Source: Seiridium cupressi
Taxonomy: Eukaryota > Ascomycota > Sordariomycetes > Amphisphaeriales > Sporocadaceae
Reading direction: 5' to 3'
Length of the DNA stretch: 64,000 nucleotides
NCBI GenBank assembly: GCA_036674765.1
Contig: JARVKI010000024.1
Coordinates: 411,316-475,315 of the forward strand
Made by a program: the position numbers and the translations under genes. This document shows, piece after piece, positions 33,458-44,527 of this stretch. A model generated the notes under the pieces. It searched no databases, had not been told where the DNA came from, and was given only the letters and a program-made list of their open reading frames with translations. How positions within the stretch are numbered: position 1 is the stretch's first letter; every line of letters begins with the position of its first letter.

Positions 33458-33947
33458 AATGGTGAACCTCAAGCCATATGGAAGGAAGGTTGGATATCTC
33501 CTCTGAAATATGGAGTGTCCTGCCTTTGTTTCGCCGCTTGGAGCTGGAACGTTCATGTGCCGTCAGATTCAAAAATTTCTTGTTCTTGTCGTCTTCCAAC
33601 TGGCCTGGAAGCGCGGTTTTGGTGCCGAAGAAGCTTTCCGCGTTGGCGACGAGGTTGGTGGATTAAACTTGGGGGTTTTTTTTTTCTAAACATGTTATAC
33701 GAGATAGACAAACAGAGGGTAGTTATCCAAGATTGAGAAAGAACTACTATTTTCATTTTGTTTTTTTATTTGACTGGTCGAATGTTTTTAGTGTTCATTG
33801 ATACATACACCATTCAGGTCAACGGCATTGAAGATGAAACGAAATATTCCTCAGAGAAGAAAGGTTGACTAGTCTAGTAAGCAAAACCTTTCGCTTAGAA
33901 AGGTGCGGGTATAGGTATTATAAACGGGGAATAATCTCGAATTACGA
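33458..33947. other. Intergenic spacer between convergent genes
   Basis: Separates the small secreted protein (+) from the MFS gene (-). It contains a T-rich run near 33677-33686 and no gene. Confidence 0.5.
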
Positions 33948-36054
33948 TCAAGACTTTTCTCGTCGCTTCTCGCATTTCATCAAATGCGACTTGAACACGT
34001 ACGCCAGAGAGATGACAATACCCAGTCCAGCGAGCCCAATCCCCATATAATACGCACCCCTATAGCCTTTCAGCTTGTCTTCCTGCGTCCGGCCGCCGTT
34101 GTTCACCCGGTACTCGACCGTGCCAGCAAACCCCAGACCTAACGCAATACTGTAGTTCACCACGGTGTTGACGAGGCTTGCCGCAATGCCTTGATGACGT
34201 CTCGAGACGGCGTTGGATAAGATGAGAGTTGCCGCGGGGAAGCTCATATCCATTCCCCACGGCTGAATGATCACAGCCACGAAGGTTTGGGACCAATAAA
34301 TTTGATCGACTGGCGTTGTTGCCATCAATGTGGTGCCAGTCAAGAAAGCGCACAGGGCCATGGTCATGACAGTTGCAGGGCCCAATTTATGGATAAGAAG
34401 ACCCGTGAAGGCGGCGGCAAGGAGACCCGATACTGCGACCGGGCAGATCCAGGCCGTCGCGAGGAGGGGAGATGCTCCGCGTGCTTCTTCAAAGAACTGC
34501 CAGGCTGCGTTATAGCATACATATTAGCCTTCCTATCTCTTTGAGAATGGATCGAAGTAATTCAAAACAGGACTGAAAACTCAGATCCTAGAGATATACG
34601 AGAAAGGAAGTTCAATATGGGTGATTACGTACTATACCAAAACCAAATACCGAAACAGGCCCAGCCGCACGCTATGGCGGCCAGAACAAACGATACATCG
34701 ACCGATAGTGCATCGAAAGGTAAAAGAGGCGTCTTGGCGTACTTGATCTCGAAAACCTGGCGACAGAACACATGTCAGCATCTCGTTGTTGTCATGTGCG
34801 AACAGAGAATTTCTAGCGTTTCTAACACAGTCGACCTTTGGCTTGGCGCTTTGACCTGGCCGAAATGAAACACTAGAAACCTTGATCTTCAAGGAAATCG
34901 AAGAATACAAGAGTATATATAGATTTGGTGTACTTACAAAAAATGCCGCGACGAACAGGACGCCCAGGATGAGAGTGACGTAGACGTAAGGGGTCGGCCA
35001 GCCCACAATAGGTGCCTGGTTCCAGGCGAAATTGAACAGAATGAGGCCAGTCACTCCGGCAACAGCACCAGGCAAGTCAAGATACGCGAGTTTGCCCTTC
35101 CACGTCTTCGGCACCTTCGCCATGTGCGACGGCGGGCACGGCGGGATCGCGTAGTAACCCAAGACGGTGGTGGCGGCAAGGACGAGCGCGAAACACCAGA
35201 ACGTCCACGGCCACCACGCCAGGGCGAACAGACTGGAAAAAAGCGAGCCCAAGACCGAGCCTCCCGGCGCGGTGGCGGCAAAGGCCGCGAAGACCAGGGA
35301 CTTGCGCTTCCCCGGCGCATAGCTGGCGCCCAGGATTGCCAGGGCGTTGGGCAGGCACAGAGCTGGGCCGATGCCCTGGAGGACGCGGCCGAACGTGAAG
35401 AGAACGTGGTCCGAGTAGACGGCGAGGCCGGTGATCATGCTCCACACGGAGAACCATGCCATCCCGATGAGAAACATGTTCTTGTAGCCGAATGTGTCGC
35501 CCAGCCGGCCGGCGAAGAGGATGAAGGTCCCCACGGTCAAACTGTAGCCGGCAATGTACCACGACAAGTCACCCGCCTCGGACGTCCCATAGTTGTTGCC
35601 GATGATATGGAGGATTGGGATCACTTGCCCCAAGCCGGCCTCTGTGGTTGTTGTTAGCATCTCGTCAGTCATGCACGTCGAGCTGGTTGGCGGAATGCAA
35701 ATAAGTCTTACGTGTAAGGAGTTGTGCTAGACAGATTACTGTCACGAAGAGAAGTTCGCGATGCAGAGGCAACGTTTCTGCGATCGAGGTTGTAGAATTC
35801 ATTCTTGTAGCCGTGTGTCCCATATCCGCATCTTCGACGTCGTCCTCCTCATTATCCGGAGTTGTCGAGCGTGACATGTCCCGGTCCAGCCCATTCTCGT
35901 CCTTTGAGCTCAATCGATCGGCATCCTCTACAGCCGGCGTCTCTGCAGTACTTGATGGCCCCCGGCTTATCTCTGGCGTAGTGCCATTATTTAGTGTCGC
36001 TGCACTGGAATGCTGGTGACTTGAATCCATGGTGCGCGGATCGCGCGGCTCCAT
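33948..36054 (-). CDS. DHA2-family MFS transporter, Atr1-like
   Basis: Four exons on the minus strand, 36054-35712, 35641-34938, 34756-34633 and 34504-33948, give 575 residues with frames closing at each junction. The first junction recreates LLTQAGLGQVIP, the entry motif of Atr1-like drug:H+ antiporters. The cytosolic N-terminus (about 95 residues) is Ser/Thr- and acid-rich. The membrane part includes SWYIAGYSLTVGTFILFAGRLGDTFGYK (the loop-2 G-R-L-G-D motif), GRVLQGIGPALCLPNALAIL (motif C-like) and later PAATLILSNAVSRRHQGIAASLVNTVVNYS. About 14 membrane segments are expected. Yeast Atr1 exports aminotriazole and borate; the substrate here is unknown. The gene faces away from the TF cluster region with 0.8 kb of spacer. 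Confidence 0.85.
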
Positions 36055-36860
36055 TGCGTCAGGTCTGGGGACGAATGAAGCGAACTAGAAGCTCGCTTAC
36101 AATGCCTTGTATAGCGATTTATAAATTCCCAACAAGCATGCAACGGGAGTGCAGTAGATATGTGAGAAGGGTACCTATCAATTGGTCACGTATTCAAGCT
36201 TGGAGGTTGATTGATAACGCCTCCAAAGACGAAGACTTCCTCCGGTTCGGCTCTAATGTCGACGCTCATGTAAAACGATGTCACTCCCTCGCCTTCGGTC
36301 CGTATAACGACAGTAAGCAATTGACGTTGGTGTAGCCTCCGACTGGCTTCAAAAGAAACAGACCCATGCCGTCGCGTACGCGCCAATTCTAAACTTTCCT
36401 CGCAGATTCCATTCATGATGAAAAAAGCATGACGATTTTCTTTGTAATGTGGGTCGCAATCCGAAAGACGCGATGAGGCGGGGACATTAATCGCCCTGCT
36501 CGACCCCTTACAGTAGTCGACCCGCTTATGGGGGGAATTTCCGTTCTCGAAGTGGCAGTTACCGAACTTGTTGGACCGAGCCTGTGATCTTATTTAACGG
36601 TTACTCCATATATTCTACGCTGATAATGGGACATGCTTCGGCTGTAATCGGCCCCGTGATGAATTCTCCGTTTCCGCAACTACCGGGGATGCCTACCCAA
36701 ACTTCATAAGAGAGCAAACATACCTATTGTTTAAAGACACAAACGCCGGCTACTGAATGCTATACACTTGATGCCCTTGAGAGAAGCGTCGTAGTTTGCG
36801 GGTAGCCCGTTTAACAATATATTTCATTCGACCATACGCATCGTGGGTACACAGTACTGT
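36055..36860. other. 0.8 kb intergenic region
   Basis: Promoter region of the Atr1-like gene (minus strand) and 3' flank of the Zn2Cys6 gene (also minus). No gene is seen. Confidence 0.5.
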
Positions 36861-39215
36861 CTATAGCTGCCCTAAACTCTGTAGAGTCTCAAAGTCGGGC
36901 ATCCAAACGGGAGAACCTTCCTCTTGATCTATCCAATTGGCCAATTCCGCCACCACGCGCCATGCGTCCTGGTCACCATCGGGGGAAGGCTTTGTGCCAT
37001 CGTCGGCCGGTGTCCATACTTTGTTCGTGCTGGCGTGCACTTGAGCCGCCGCCGTCTCGGCAAGGCGGCCGTCGCCACTCTGAAGCTTCTCCATCGTTGC
37101 GTTGACCAGGAGCTCGAAGGCGTCTCTGTATTTCCGCACCCAGGACGCCCGTTCGCCCATCACAAACAGCACCAGCGAGCAGGCCCGGATATCGTTCGCC
37201 AGGGACACTGACCAGACGGCCTGCAGCTGTGTCCAGAGCCCGTACAGTAAGGTGATGCCAGAGACGAACACGGTCTGTACCGCGATGAACGAGTGCCCGT
37301 AGTCTAGTGTCTGGTGTAGCTTCTTGTGCGCTTGGCACACGTCCCCTGATGCACGCATACAGAGGGTATAATATGGATCCGTGGGAGGCAGGAGCGCCAG
37401 GAAAGGCTGCACCAGCAGACGGAGCGCGCGGTGGTAATGCAGTATTGGGTAGTTTAGTTCCGCTCCGGAAAGCCTCGTCTTAAGTTCCAGTTTCCATGCT
37501 TCTAGGTCCTGGTAGAATCGATCCATTTTGGACGTCAACGACGATAGCGGTTTGTCCGCTCGGTATATTGAATGTTGGATCTTGGACTCTATGCGGCGCA
37601 ACTTGAAAAGCAGGGTAGCACTTGCTAAAGAATTCTTCTTGACCGGCGGGCCACCTGGCGATGGCGGTGCACTGGCTTCCGGCTCGTCATCAGGAAGTTC
37701 AACATCTATCACCCGGTCCGGGATACTAAACGGCCTGCCCATGGAGATGGCAATGGTTCGCTCCAGGGAATACACACTCCAGAAAAGCCGTCTCCTCATT
37801 TGCACGGTAGAATGGTCAAAGTGGGTCTCGGATTGCTTCCTGTGCAGTCCCAGGTCGATGCCGGTTCTCATCGCAAGTCCGATCATATACCAGATGCCGA
37901 AGCTCGATAGAGATCGTAGATGGTATATGACAAGCAGAGCCATGGCTTCAATATTCCCTGTGGTCCTTGATTCCCGAGCTGCAAATATGTGCTGTAGTGC
38001 GGTCATATAGTAACTCTGCATACCCTCGTCAGACATGTCTAGAATCAAGCAACACGGCATGTGGTACATACTTCGGGGGGCGAGGTGGTATGTTTCTCCG
38101 TCAGTTGGAGCAGCATGGCTCCAATTGCATAAATCATGTATAGTTTGAAGACGCCAAAGCGCTGGAGTTTGGTGAGGTTCGATACTGGAGTAGATGCCAG
38201 CGTCATCCTATCCTTGTGCAACGCCCAAATATCTTGGGGGTCAAGAAATGGATAGCGCGGATGGATCTGGTTGAAATACGCAGCCAGGATATTGTGGCCG
38301 AGCGCATCGCTGGGTGGTTCTGCACTATGGGCGACCAGCTCCTGCATCGTTATGGCATGCGAGCCGTTGGAACCACCATGTTTATCTGATGTGCTGGTTG
38401 TACTCTCTCTTCGGCCCACGCACTGGCTCTTATGGCTCGGGATGGCTTTATTCCACACTGTTGCTTGCACCATCTCTCCAAGATTCAGAGCTAGGTTCAG
38501 ACCAGACGAAGAGCCGATGTATGCAGGGGCTTCAAAATTGCCCATGGACAGCAGCTCGACGACTTCCCCCAGCGCATTGTGCTGAGCAGATAGAGCTGGC
38601 CGCTTGGCCGGCGGCTGCTCGTCCACAGATTGGCCGTTGCCTAGCTCGTTGAGAGCGGTCTCGAGAAAGGCGACGCGCTCCTCCAAGGCACGGGTATACC
38701 TAGGTCTCAGTTCAGTCACAGATCCTCTTGGCGCATCGGCGTGCAGGAGATCCATACGCTGCTGGCGGCTCATCTTCAGTGACGGCTGTCTTGTCGCAAG
38801 GTGTCCCTGCCTTTCGACAATTCGAGCATATGGGCCACTGGTCGTCGCACTATATTGAGCTAGATGAGCATGACGCTAGACTTGGCGCGGGCGGACCAAT
38901 AATACCTTCTGTTTGCGATTCTTACATCTACGCCAGAGTGTCAGCGTTCGAAGTAGACAGTTCAACAAAATGGTTGGCAGGGGCCTGGTGCGAACTCTAA
39001 ATCCAGACATGGATCCTGTATCATACATACCTCGTACAGGCAGTGCGACCTCTCTTCCTCGGATTGGGTGCAGGAGCCTCCGTAGCTGTCGGCGACAAGA
39101 TCGGGGCCTGCCGCACAGCAGACATATTTTCAAGCATTTGATCTCGGCGGTCTGAGTCTGTTCGATGGTGTATGTTCACGAACCGGAGGCTCGAGCCAGG
39201 GCGGATGTCCGACAA
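36861..39215 (-). CDS. Zn(II)2Cys6 transcription factor with fungal-specific TF domain
   Basis: Five exons on the minus strand: 39215-39031, 38927-38906 (22 nt), 38849-38758, 38699-38072 and 38015-36861. They give 693 residues with every junction in frame. Splicing assembles the binuclear zinc cluster: CTRCKNRKQKC from exons 1-2, then CDDQWPICSNC and CRKAGTPC from exon 3, i.e. C-x2-C-x6-C-x6-C-x2-C-x6-C. A dimerisation-type coiled segment (ALEERVAFLETALNELG) follows. The C-terminal half holds the fungal-specific TF domain, with AMRTGIDLGLHRK and RRRLFWSVYSLERTIA near its centre. Such proteins bind CGG-type sites and often control neighbouring metabolic genes. The start ATG at 39213-39215 is the furthest in-frame one; an internal M (MLENMSAV) is also possible. 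It sits next to a deacetylase/permease group it may regulate. Confidence 0.85.
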
Positions 39216-39849
39216 TACATACTCCCATCCGTCGCCCTCCTAGGCATATCGGACCTCAAGCATGCTGTCCATGGTTTTAGTAATTTGGTCGCATCATGCT
39301 CTCCGAGTCGGGCGGCTTCGGCCCAACCCGACCGGGGCCTGCTTATCAGAGCCAGACATCCGCTAGCGGGCTGATTGCCGATGCGAGGCCCGTGAATGTG
39401 TGAGGGGTGAAGCGCACTGATTGACTGCGATAACCCTTCTGCCATGCAAGAGTGCAGAACATGTGACGTATTGGGAAGCACGTCGCCGCCTCTCTCCTCT
39501 CTTGACTCTTGGCAGAACGTTTATGTGCGAGGACTCTTTTCCTACTAAATGGCAGCTATAATATACACCCTACGCGGCAAGAGCGCTAGTTGTGCTGGTG
39601 CTTTTTATAGGCCTGTGCCAATGTCGGACATGGACTGCTAAAGGCCGGGCCGGGGGGGGAGGGGGGGAGAAGGTACGGGGACCGTATGACGTTCATATAT
39701 AACTCAATACATGCATGTGTACTGTAGTCTTCACTTGAACGTGACTTGAAACGTCAATTCCACCAAGCTGTCACGTGAATGCGCTGTATTGTTTAATTGC
39801 TTTGATATTCCTTGACGAGCATGCCTCCCTGCAATATACATTCAGCATC
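39216..39849. other. 0.6 kb intergenic region
   Basis: Promoter region of the Zn2Cys6 gene. Contains a G-rich run at about 39640-39672. No gene is seen. Confidence 0.5.
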
Positions 39850-41153
39850 TCAGTTCTCGGGCAGCCAGGCCCCATTGGGTTTGTAAGGGAATTTCTCGTG
39901 CATATGCTTTGCGATTTCCTTCCTTGTAGTCACCCAAACACCCTCTTTTTCCGATATGTATTTCATAAACTTCCTCAATGCTTCAGAACGTCCCGGCTTT
40001 CCAATGATGCGGGTGTGCATTGGGATGTTCATCAGTTTACCGCCTTCCCTGTACAGGCAGTCAAAGGTGTTTTTCAGGTATTGTTCGTAAGTCTCGGCTA
40101 CCGAGCTGCCAAACCCGGGTGACATATGAAACTTGCCGTCGTTGCAATCGTAGTTATATGGGATCAGGAGCATGCCCTTCTTCTCGTCGTCCGGGAGACT
40201 CTTCTCCTGGGGCAGGTCGAGCCAATACGGCACGTCATCATTGTAGCATTCCGATGACCATAAGAACTCAGCGCCAACGCTCTTCCAGACTTCAGGGAAG
40301 AGCATGTGTCTTTCCTCGTGTTAGCAGTCTTTCCATGGACACTGGCGCTTGGGACAACAGCTTACGTTTGTGGCGTTCCACGCCCGAAGTAAGCGCCGAC
40401 GGGGAATTCGCCGGTAACCTCCTTGATGAGGCAGATTGCTTTCTTGACGTATTCCTTATCCTCTTCCATTGAGTAGTCCCAGGTATCAATCCATCGCAGC
40501 CCATGGGCAGCGACCTCGTGGCCTTCACGGACTAGAGCCTTGGCAAACTTGGGATTCTTTTGGAGAGCGATCGCCACAGCATACTGCATTATAGCAAATA
40601 TGTCAGTCCTTTTCCTGCTTTCAGAGATAGATGGGACTATCTCGCAAATCCTAGGGTGTCTTCGCATCGAGACAAGTCAAAGCTGCATCTTTGACTCCAG
40701 AAAAGGAAGAAAGGGAGGATATTTCCATGCGTACCGTCGTAAAGTTCCAGCCAAATTCTTTGAACAATCTCATAATTCTCCAAGATGCCGTTCTGCTTCC
40801 GTACTCAAAATCGTGCTCGGCGTTGAGGTATCGAGCATTTTCTCTATGGCCACCAGAGGCACCCTTCTCCCAGAGATAGGGTTCTGAGATCTTATCGCCA
40901 TCTAAAACCGAGCGCTCACCACCCTCCCTAGAGTCATCACATTAGCGCCTGCCATCTGATGCCTGGAGATCAGGTACCATACTCATAGTTCAGCACAAAT
41001 GAGACAGCGATCCTTGCGCCGTTAGGCCATTTAGGGTCGAAACCTTCCTCGCCGAAACCTAGTGTGCATTAGAAGACTGAGTCTCAGATTGCCCCTTGGC
41101 CACTTACCCTCAAAGTCACGGGGGACTTGTAGACTTTCTTCAATGTGAACCAT
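39850..41153 (-). CDS. PuuE/allantoinase-type polysaccharide deacetylase family protein
   Basis: Five exons, 41153-41108, 41058-40983, 40927-40735, 40583-40366 and 40309-39850, give 330 residues; junctions close to a single frame. The protein starts MVHIEESLQVPRDFEGFGEEGFDPKWPNGARIAVSF and carries EEGGERSVLDGD, a segment typical of the NodB-related PuuE group. HGLRWIDTWDY matches the HGxRWIDY hallmark of cofactor-independent bacterial allantoinases, and GAYFGRGTPQT follows. Family enzymes hydrolyse allantoin or related amide rings, while other NodB members deacetylate chitin; the HGxRWI motif favours the ring hydrolase. No signal peptide is visible, so it is probably cytosolic. An NCS1 permease and a Zn2Cys6 factor in the same region suggest uptake and breakdown of a nitrogen-rich heterocycle. 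Confidence 0.8.
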
Positions 41154-41963
41154 CTCAAAAGATTAGTGCGTGTAGATATTCTAGCTCAATTTAGGCAAGT
41201 AATTTCTGCGAATCTATCATGTACTGTCACGTCGATCTGAAAAGGGGGCAAGAGACAGTTTTGGGCTTTATATCATTAAGCGCATGGTAGAATGTATCCG
41301 GCTCGATTAGTCAAAGCTACACACAAAGATTGAGCTCCGTGTCCGGAACTGGCCGTATCTTCCTCTAGATCCAATGCATGCAATGTATCATCCGAGGGTC
41401 ATAGATGTACCCTCTCGATCAGCCAACATGCTCTTTAGTCATTGACCGTATGTCATGCTGCATCAGTGATAGTCGTTGATGAAATGCACTGGTTCAACGG
41501 GCGGGTGGGGGTATCGGATCTCCACCCGATGCTTCGTACCACCGACACGCCGATGGATGTCCGACACCGCCGATATCAAGTCGGACCATTTCAACGTGTT
41601 CGGCGGGCTTGATTGAATCGTGGATGGAAATCCCCCGTTTCTCTGATCTATTCGCCCAGACGGTTTGGTCCGAAAGAATGAATGCAGCTACGACACGCTT
41701 TGCGATTTCCCAGTATGTGCAATTACTCGTCGCTAAACAGCGAGGAAATCAATGTGTGACATCTGCTAGCACCACTGTAAATGGTCAATTGAGCCCCTAA
41801 CGGTTTCAGTAATGTAGATATTCAACGCAGCCGCGACCGGCACTGAGATGTTGCCGGCCCTGACGCAATTCAAGAAGCAAAATGGACTTTTCTTCGATAT
41901 CAATGTGCACTGTCATGACTGGGATCGAGGTAAGAATTGTTCTGGTCTAGCTCTAACGCAAAT
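41154..41963. other. 0.8 kb intergenic region with GATA-type sites
   Basis: Promoter region of the deacetylase-family gene. HGATAR-type sites, the consensus of the nitrogen regulator AreA, occur at 41214-41219 (minus strand, TGATAG) and 41467-41472 (plus strand, TGATAG). Such sites are frequent by chance, so nitrogen control is a suggestion only. Confidence 0.3.
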
Positions 41964-43712
41964 CTATGAGTTTCCAACCGCGGGCTTCGGCTCATATGTG
42001 CCTGATTCTGTGTGCCCTTGATTGCGCTCGCCAGCTATCTTTCCCTCCTCGGCAGCCATGACTTGTTGTTGCTGCATCGACTCGTCTATAGAAGACGCGT
42101 CAGGGCTGGGGCTTTTGGCTTTTGGCTCCTCAGGGGGTTGTAGGCCCCTGTCCTTCACAAAGAAACATCCCAAGAGGCAAGCACCAATAAGTGGCACTTG
42201 CAAGATAAACACTGCTCGACTTGCAGCCATGTAAGCGTCGAGCACGGCGTCAAATCCGGGGCCCTGTACCTTGGGCAGCGAGTACGTATCCTCAGCCAGA
42301 TAGCTGTATTCAGCTGGCAAATGTGCCCGCAATGCAGCCTGCAGCACCGCTGCCGAGATGGCCAGTCCGCAAGCACCCCCAGCGCACCGGAAGAAATTTC
42401 TGTTGGACACAATAACCGCCCGCTTCGACTTGGGCACGTGTGCCTGGAACGCAACAAGCGTCGGCTGGAAGATGAAGCCCACCCCAATTCCAACGAAGAT
42501 TAGCGGAATAACCATCAAGCCGGGCGATGTTTCTCGATTGTAGTAAAGCATGAGCCCTGAGCCGAGTGTCCAGGATCCGAAACCGGCCCAGATCACTTCG
42601 CCGTATCGTTTCGTCCTGGAGATATACTGGCCCGAGAGAATAGAGAATCCGGCCTGGAACGATACTAGCACGGCGGTAAATGCAGCCGAAACGATGACAG
42701 AGTATTGCTTGACGTTCTGGAAGTAAAGGGGCAGATAGTATAGGTAAGACTGGTATACAGCACCAAAGAGAAAGCTTTGGCATAGCATTACCGCTACCAC
42801 TGGATTTCTAAACATCATTACTGCCGTGCAGACATTAGCTATCGCATATTACATTGTACGTAAGATCGAGAACAACTTACATGGCATCATAGGTAACTTG
42901 GCAATCTTCCACTCGACCAATACGAAAAGCACAAAGGATAGGCCTCCGATGACCAACATGCTGATGACAAGGGCTGAGTCCCAAGGGAAGTACGAGCCAC
43001 CACCACTGACCGGAATCAGTATGAAGATCACTCCAATGGCCGAGGTCAGGACGCCTCCGTAATCGATCTTCTTGACGCTCTCCTTGAACCCAGCGGTCGG
43101 GGTTTTCGAGGGCAGTAACCACCAGGCGACGGCGCCGACAATAGCCGCCAAGGGCGAGATCATCCAGAAGAATGCCCTCCAGGTTGCCCCAGAGATAAAT
43201 GCAGCAGCCAAGAAAGGCCCGGCCACATTCCCTAGCCCCACGAACGCGCCAATGATCCCCTGGTATTTCCCGCGCTGTTCCAATGTTACGACATCGGATA
43301 AAATGATCATGGACAGGTTCGTGACACCGCCACCTCCTATCCCAGCCACGCCTCGAAAGACATAGAACATGGCGGCATTCTTCGAGAGTCCACACAGTAG
43401 CGCGGCTATCGACAGCAGACCGACGGCAGTCAAGTAGACCACTTTCCTACCAAATATATCAGAAAGCCGGCCATACAGCATCTGGAAAGTCGTGTTGGCG
43501 ATGAGAGACGATGTGCCAGCCCAGGAGATGGTGTTGGCCGCATTCAGGTCCTCCGCGATCGTGGGGAGAGTGACACTGATCCCGTTTTGGTCGATAAAGG
43601 TGATCAAGAGTGTTAGAGACAGGGTGGCCATCACAATGAGAAGCTTTGCCTCGGGTAGGATGTCGGTCTGGTCATGAAGACCCTTCTCAGCAGCTCGTTG
43701 GCGGCTCGACAT
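41964..43712 (-). CDS. DHA2-family MFS transporter
   Basis: Two exons on the minus strand, 43712-42881 and 42820-41964, give 562 residues. The junction joins ...AKLPMMP to LMMFRNPVVAVML. Residues from about 25 on give many hydrophobic segments. ITFIDQNGISVTLPTIAEDL, GRLSDIFGRK (MFS loop-2 motif) and VFRGVAGIGGGGVTNLSMIILSDVV identify the 14-helix drug:H+ antiporter branch. A hydrophilic tail after about residue 510 is rich in Pro, Gln and Glu. Substrate unknown. It is transcribed away from the NCS1 permease gene, and their 815-base spacer can serve both. Confidence 0.85.
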
Positions 43713-44527
43713 ATTTTTTTTTCCCTCCTGGCTTCACACCGAATCCTTCACAGTGGGTGTTACTGCCGGTCCTACGCAACGCTCAAATGGCAAACACTCC
43801 AAGGATTTTTCAAAAATCAAGGTCAGTGGACTTTGACATTGTAAAGGAAAATATTTGCACGTCCAGCCCGTGTACGCGGCCGGATTCCGAAGCCATCTTG
43901 ACGTTCGCCGAGTCGACCGTTCCCGACGCTCAGGCTCACCAAAGATGGCTGCAGCCCACAACTTTCTTCTGTGTGGTGGAGCCATTGAGTGGAAACATTG
44001 ATGGTGTCTTGGCCCTTAAAGGTGGAAAATGCTTCCAACAACTCATCGGACGTCGTTAGCGCGCCGGCAGCGCTTTTCATTCTGTCGGAAGGATCCGAAA
44101 CTCCGATCGGCATGCCCCCGATCTCAACGGCTTTGGACCCACAGCGGTCTTGACCATCATCTGCAATGACTAAATTATCAAGCATCTTGGCTATTGCTCC
44201 GCATGCAGGGCCTGTGAGTCTTATCAGTGACTTGAACCCTCAGTCAAACGACATGGGAACTGAAATGGAACCACCAGACATCGGGTATCAGCATTCAGCG
44301 CGACCCAAGCGGCTGGAGCATTTTCTTGGCGCTGATTAGCCAAACCGACGAGATAGTGGTGCAGGATGTGACAGGGCACTATAAGACGGTTCGCAGTGTA
44401 CAAGGCATGGGTCGGGTAGATCGCCATCATATTGTCTTACACATTTGTGCTGCATGCTAGCACTAAACGCCGATGAGTTTCTCTCCACTCGTCTAAAGAC
44501 ATAACAGCCTTGCACAAGTGAGCCACA
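43713..44527. promoter_or_regulatory. Divergent promoter region with clustered GATA sites
   Basis: Spacer between the MFS gene (-) and the NCS1 gene (+). HGATAR sites occur at 44175-44180 and 44221-44226 (both read TGATAA on the minus strand) and at 44351-44356 (AGATAG on the plus strand), all within about 350 bases of the NCS1 start. Three sites in 180 bases would fit AreA-type nitrogen control. A 120-codon minus-strand frame at 43823-44185 has plausible composition but matches nothing I recognise, so it is not called. Confidence 0.3.

Noticed and set aside
38713..38773. Start of the Zn2Cys6 protein at the internal ATG (38773)
   Set aside because: That frame runs through an intron (38757-38700) and would omit the zinc cluster; the spliced model gives a complete C6 motif.
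39640..39672. G-rich run as a sequencing artefact like the window end
   Set aside because: It is short, embedded in normal sequence and interrupted by other bases, so it is more likely real.
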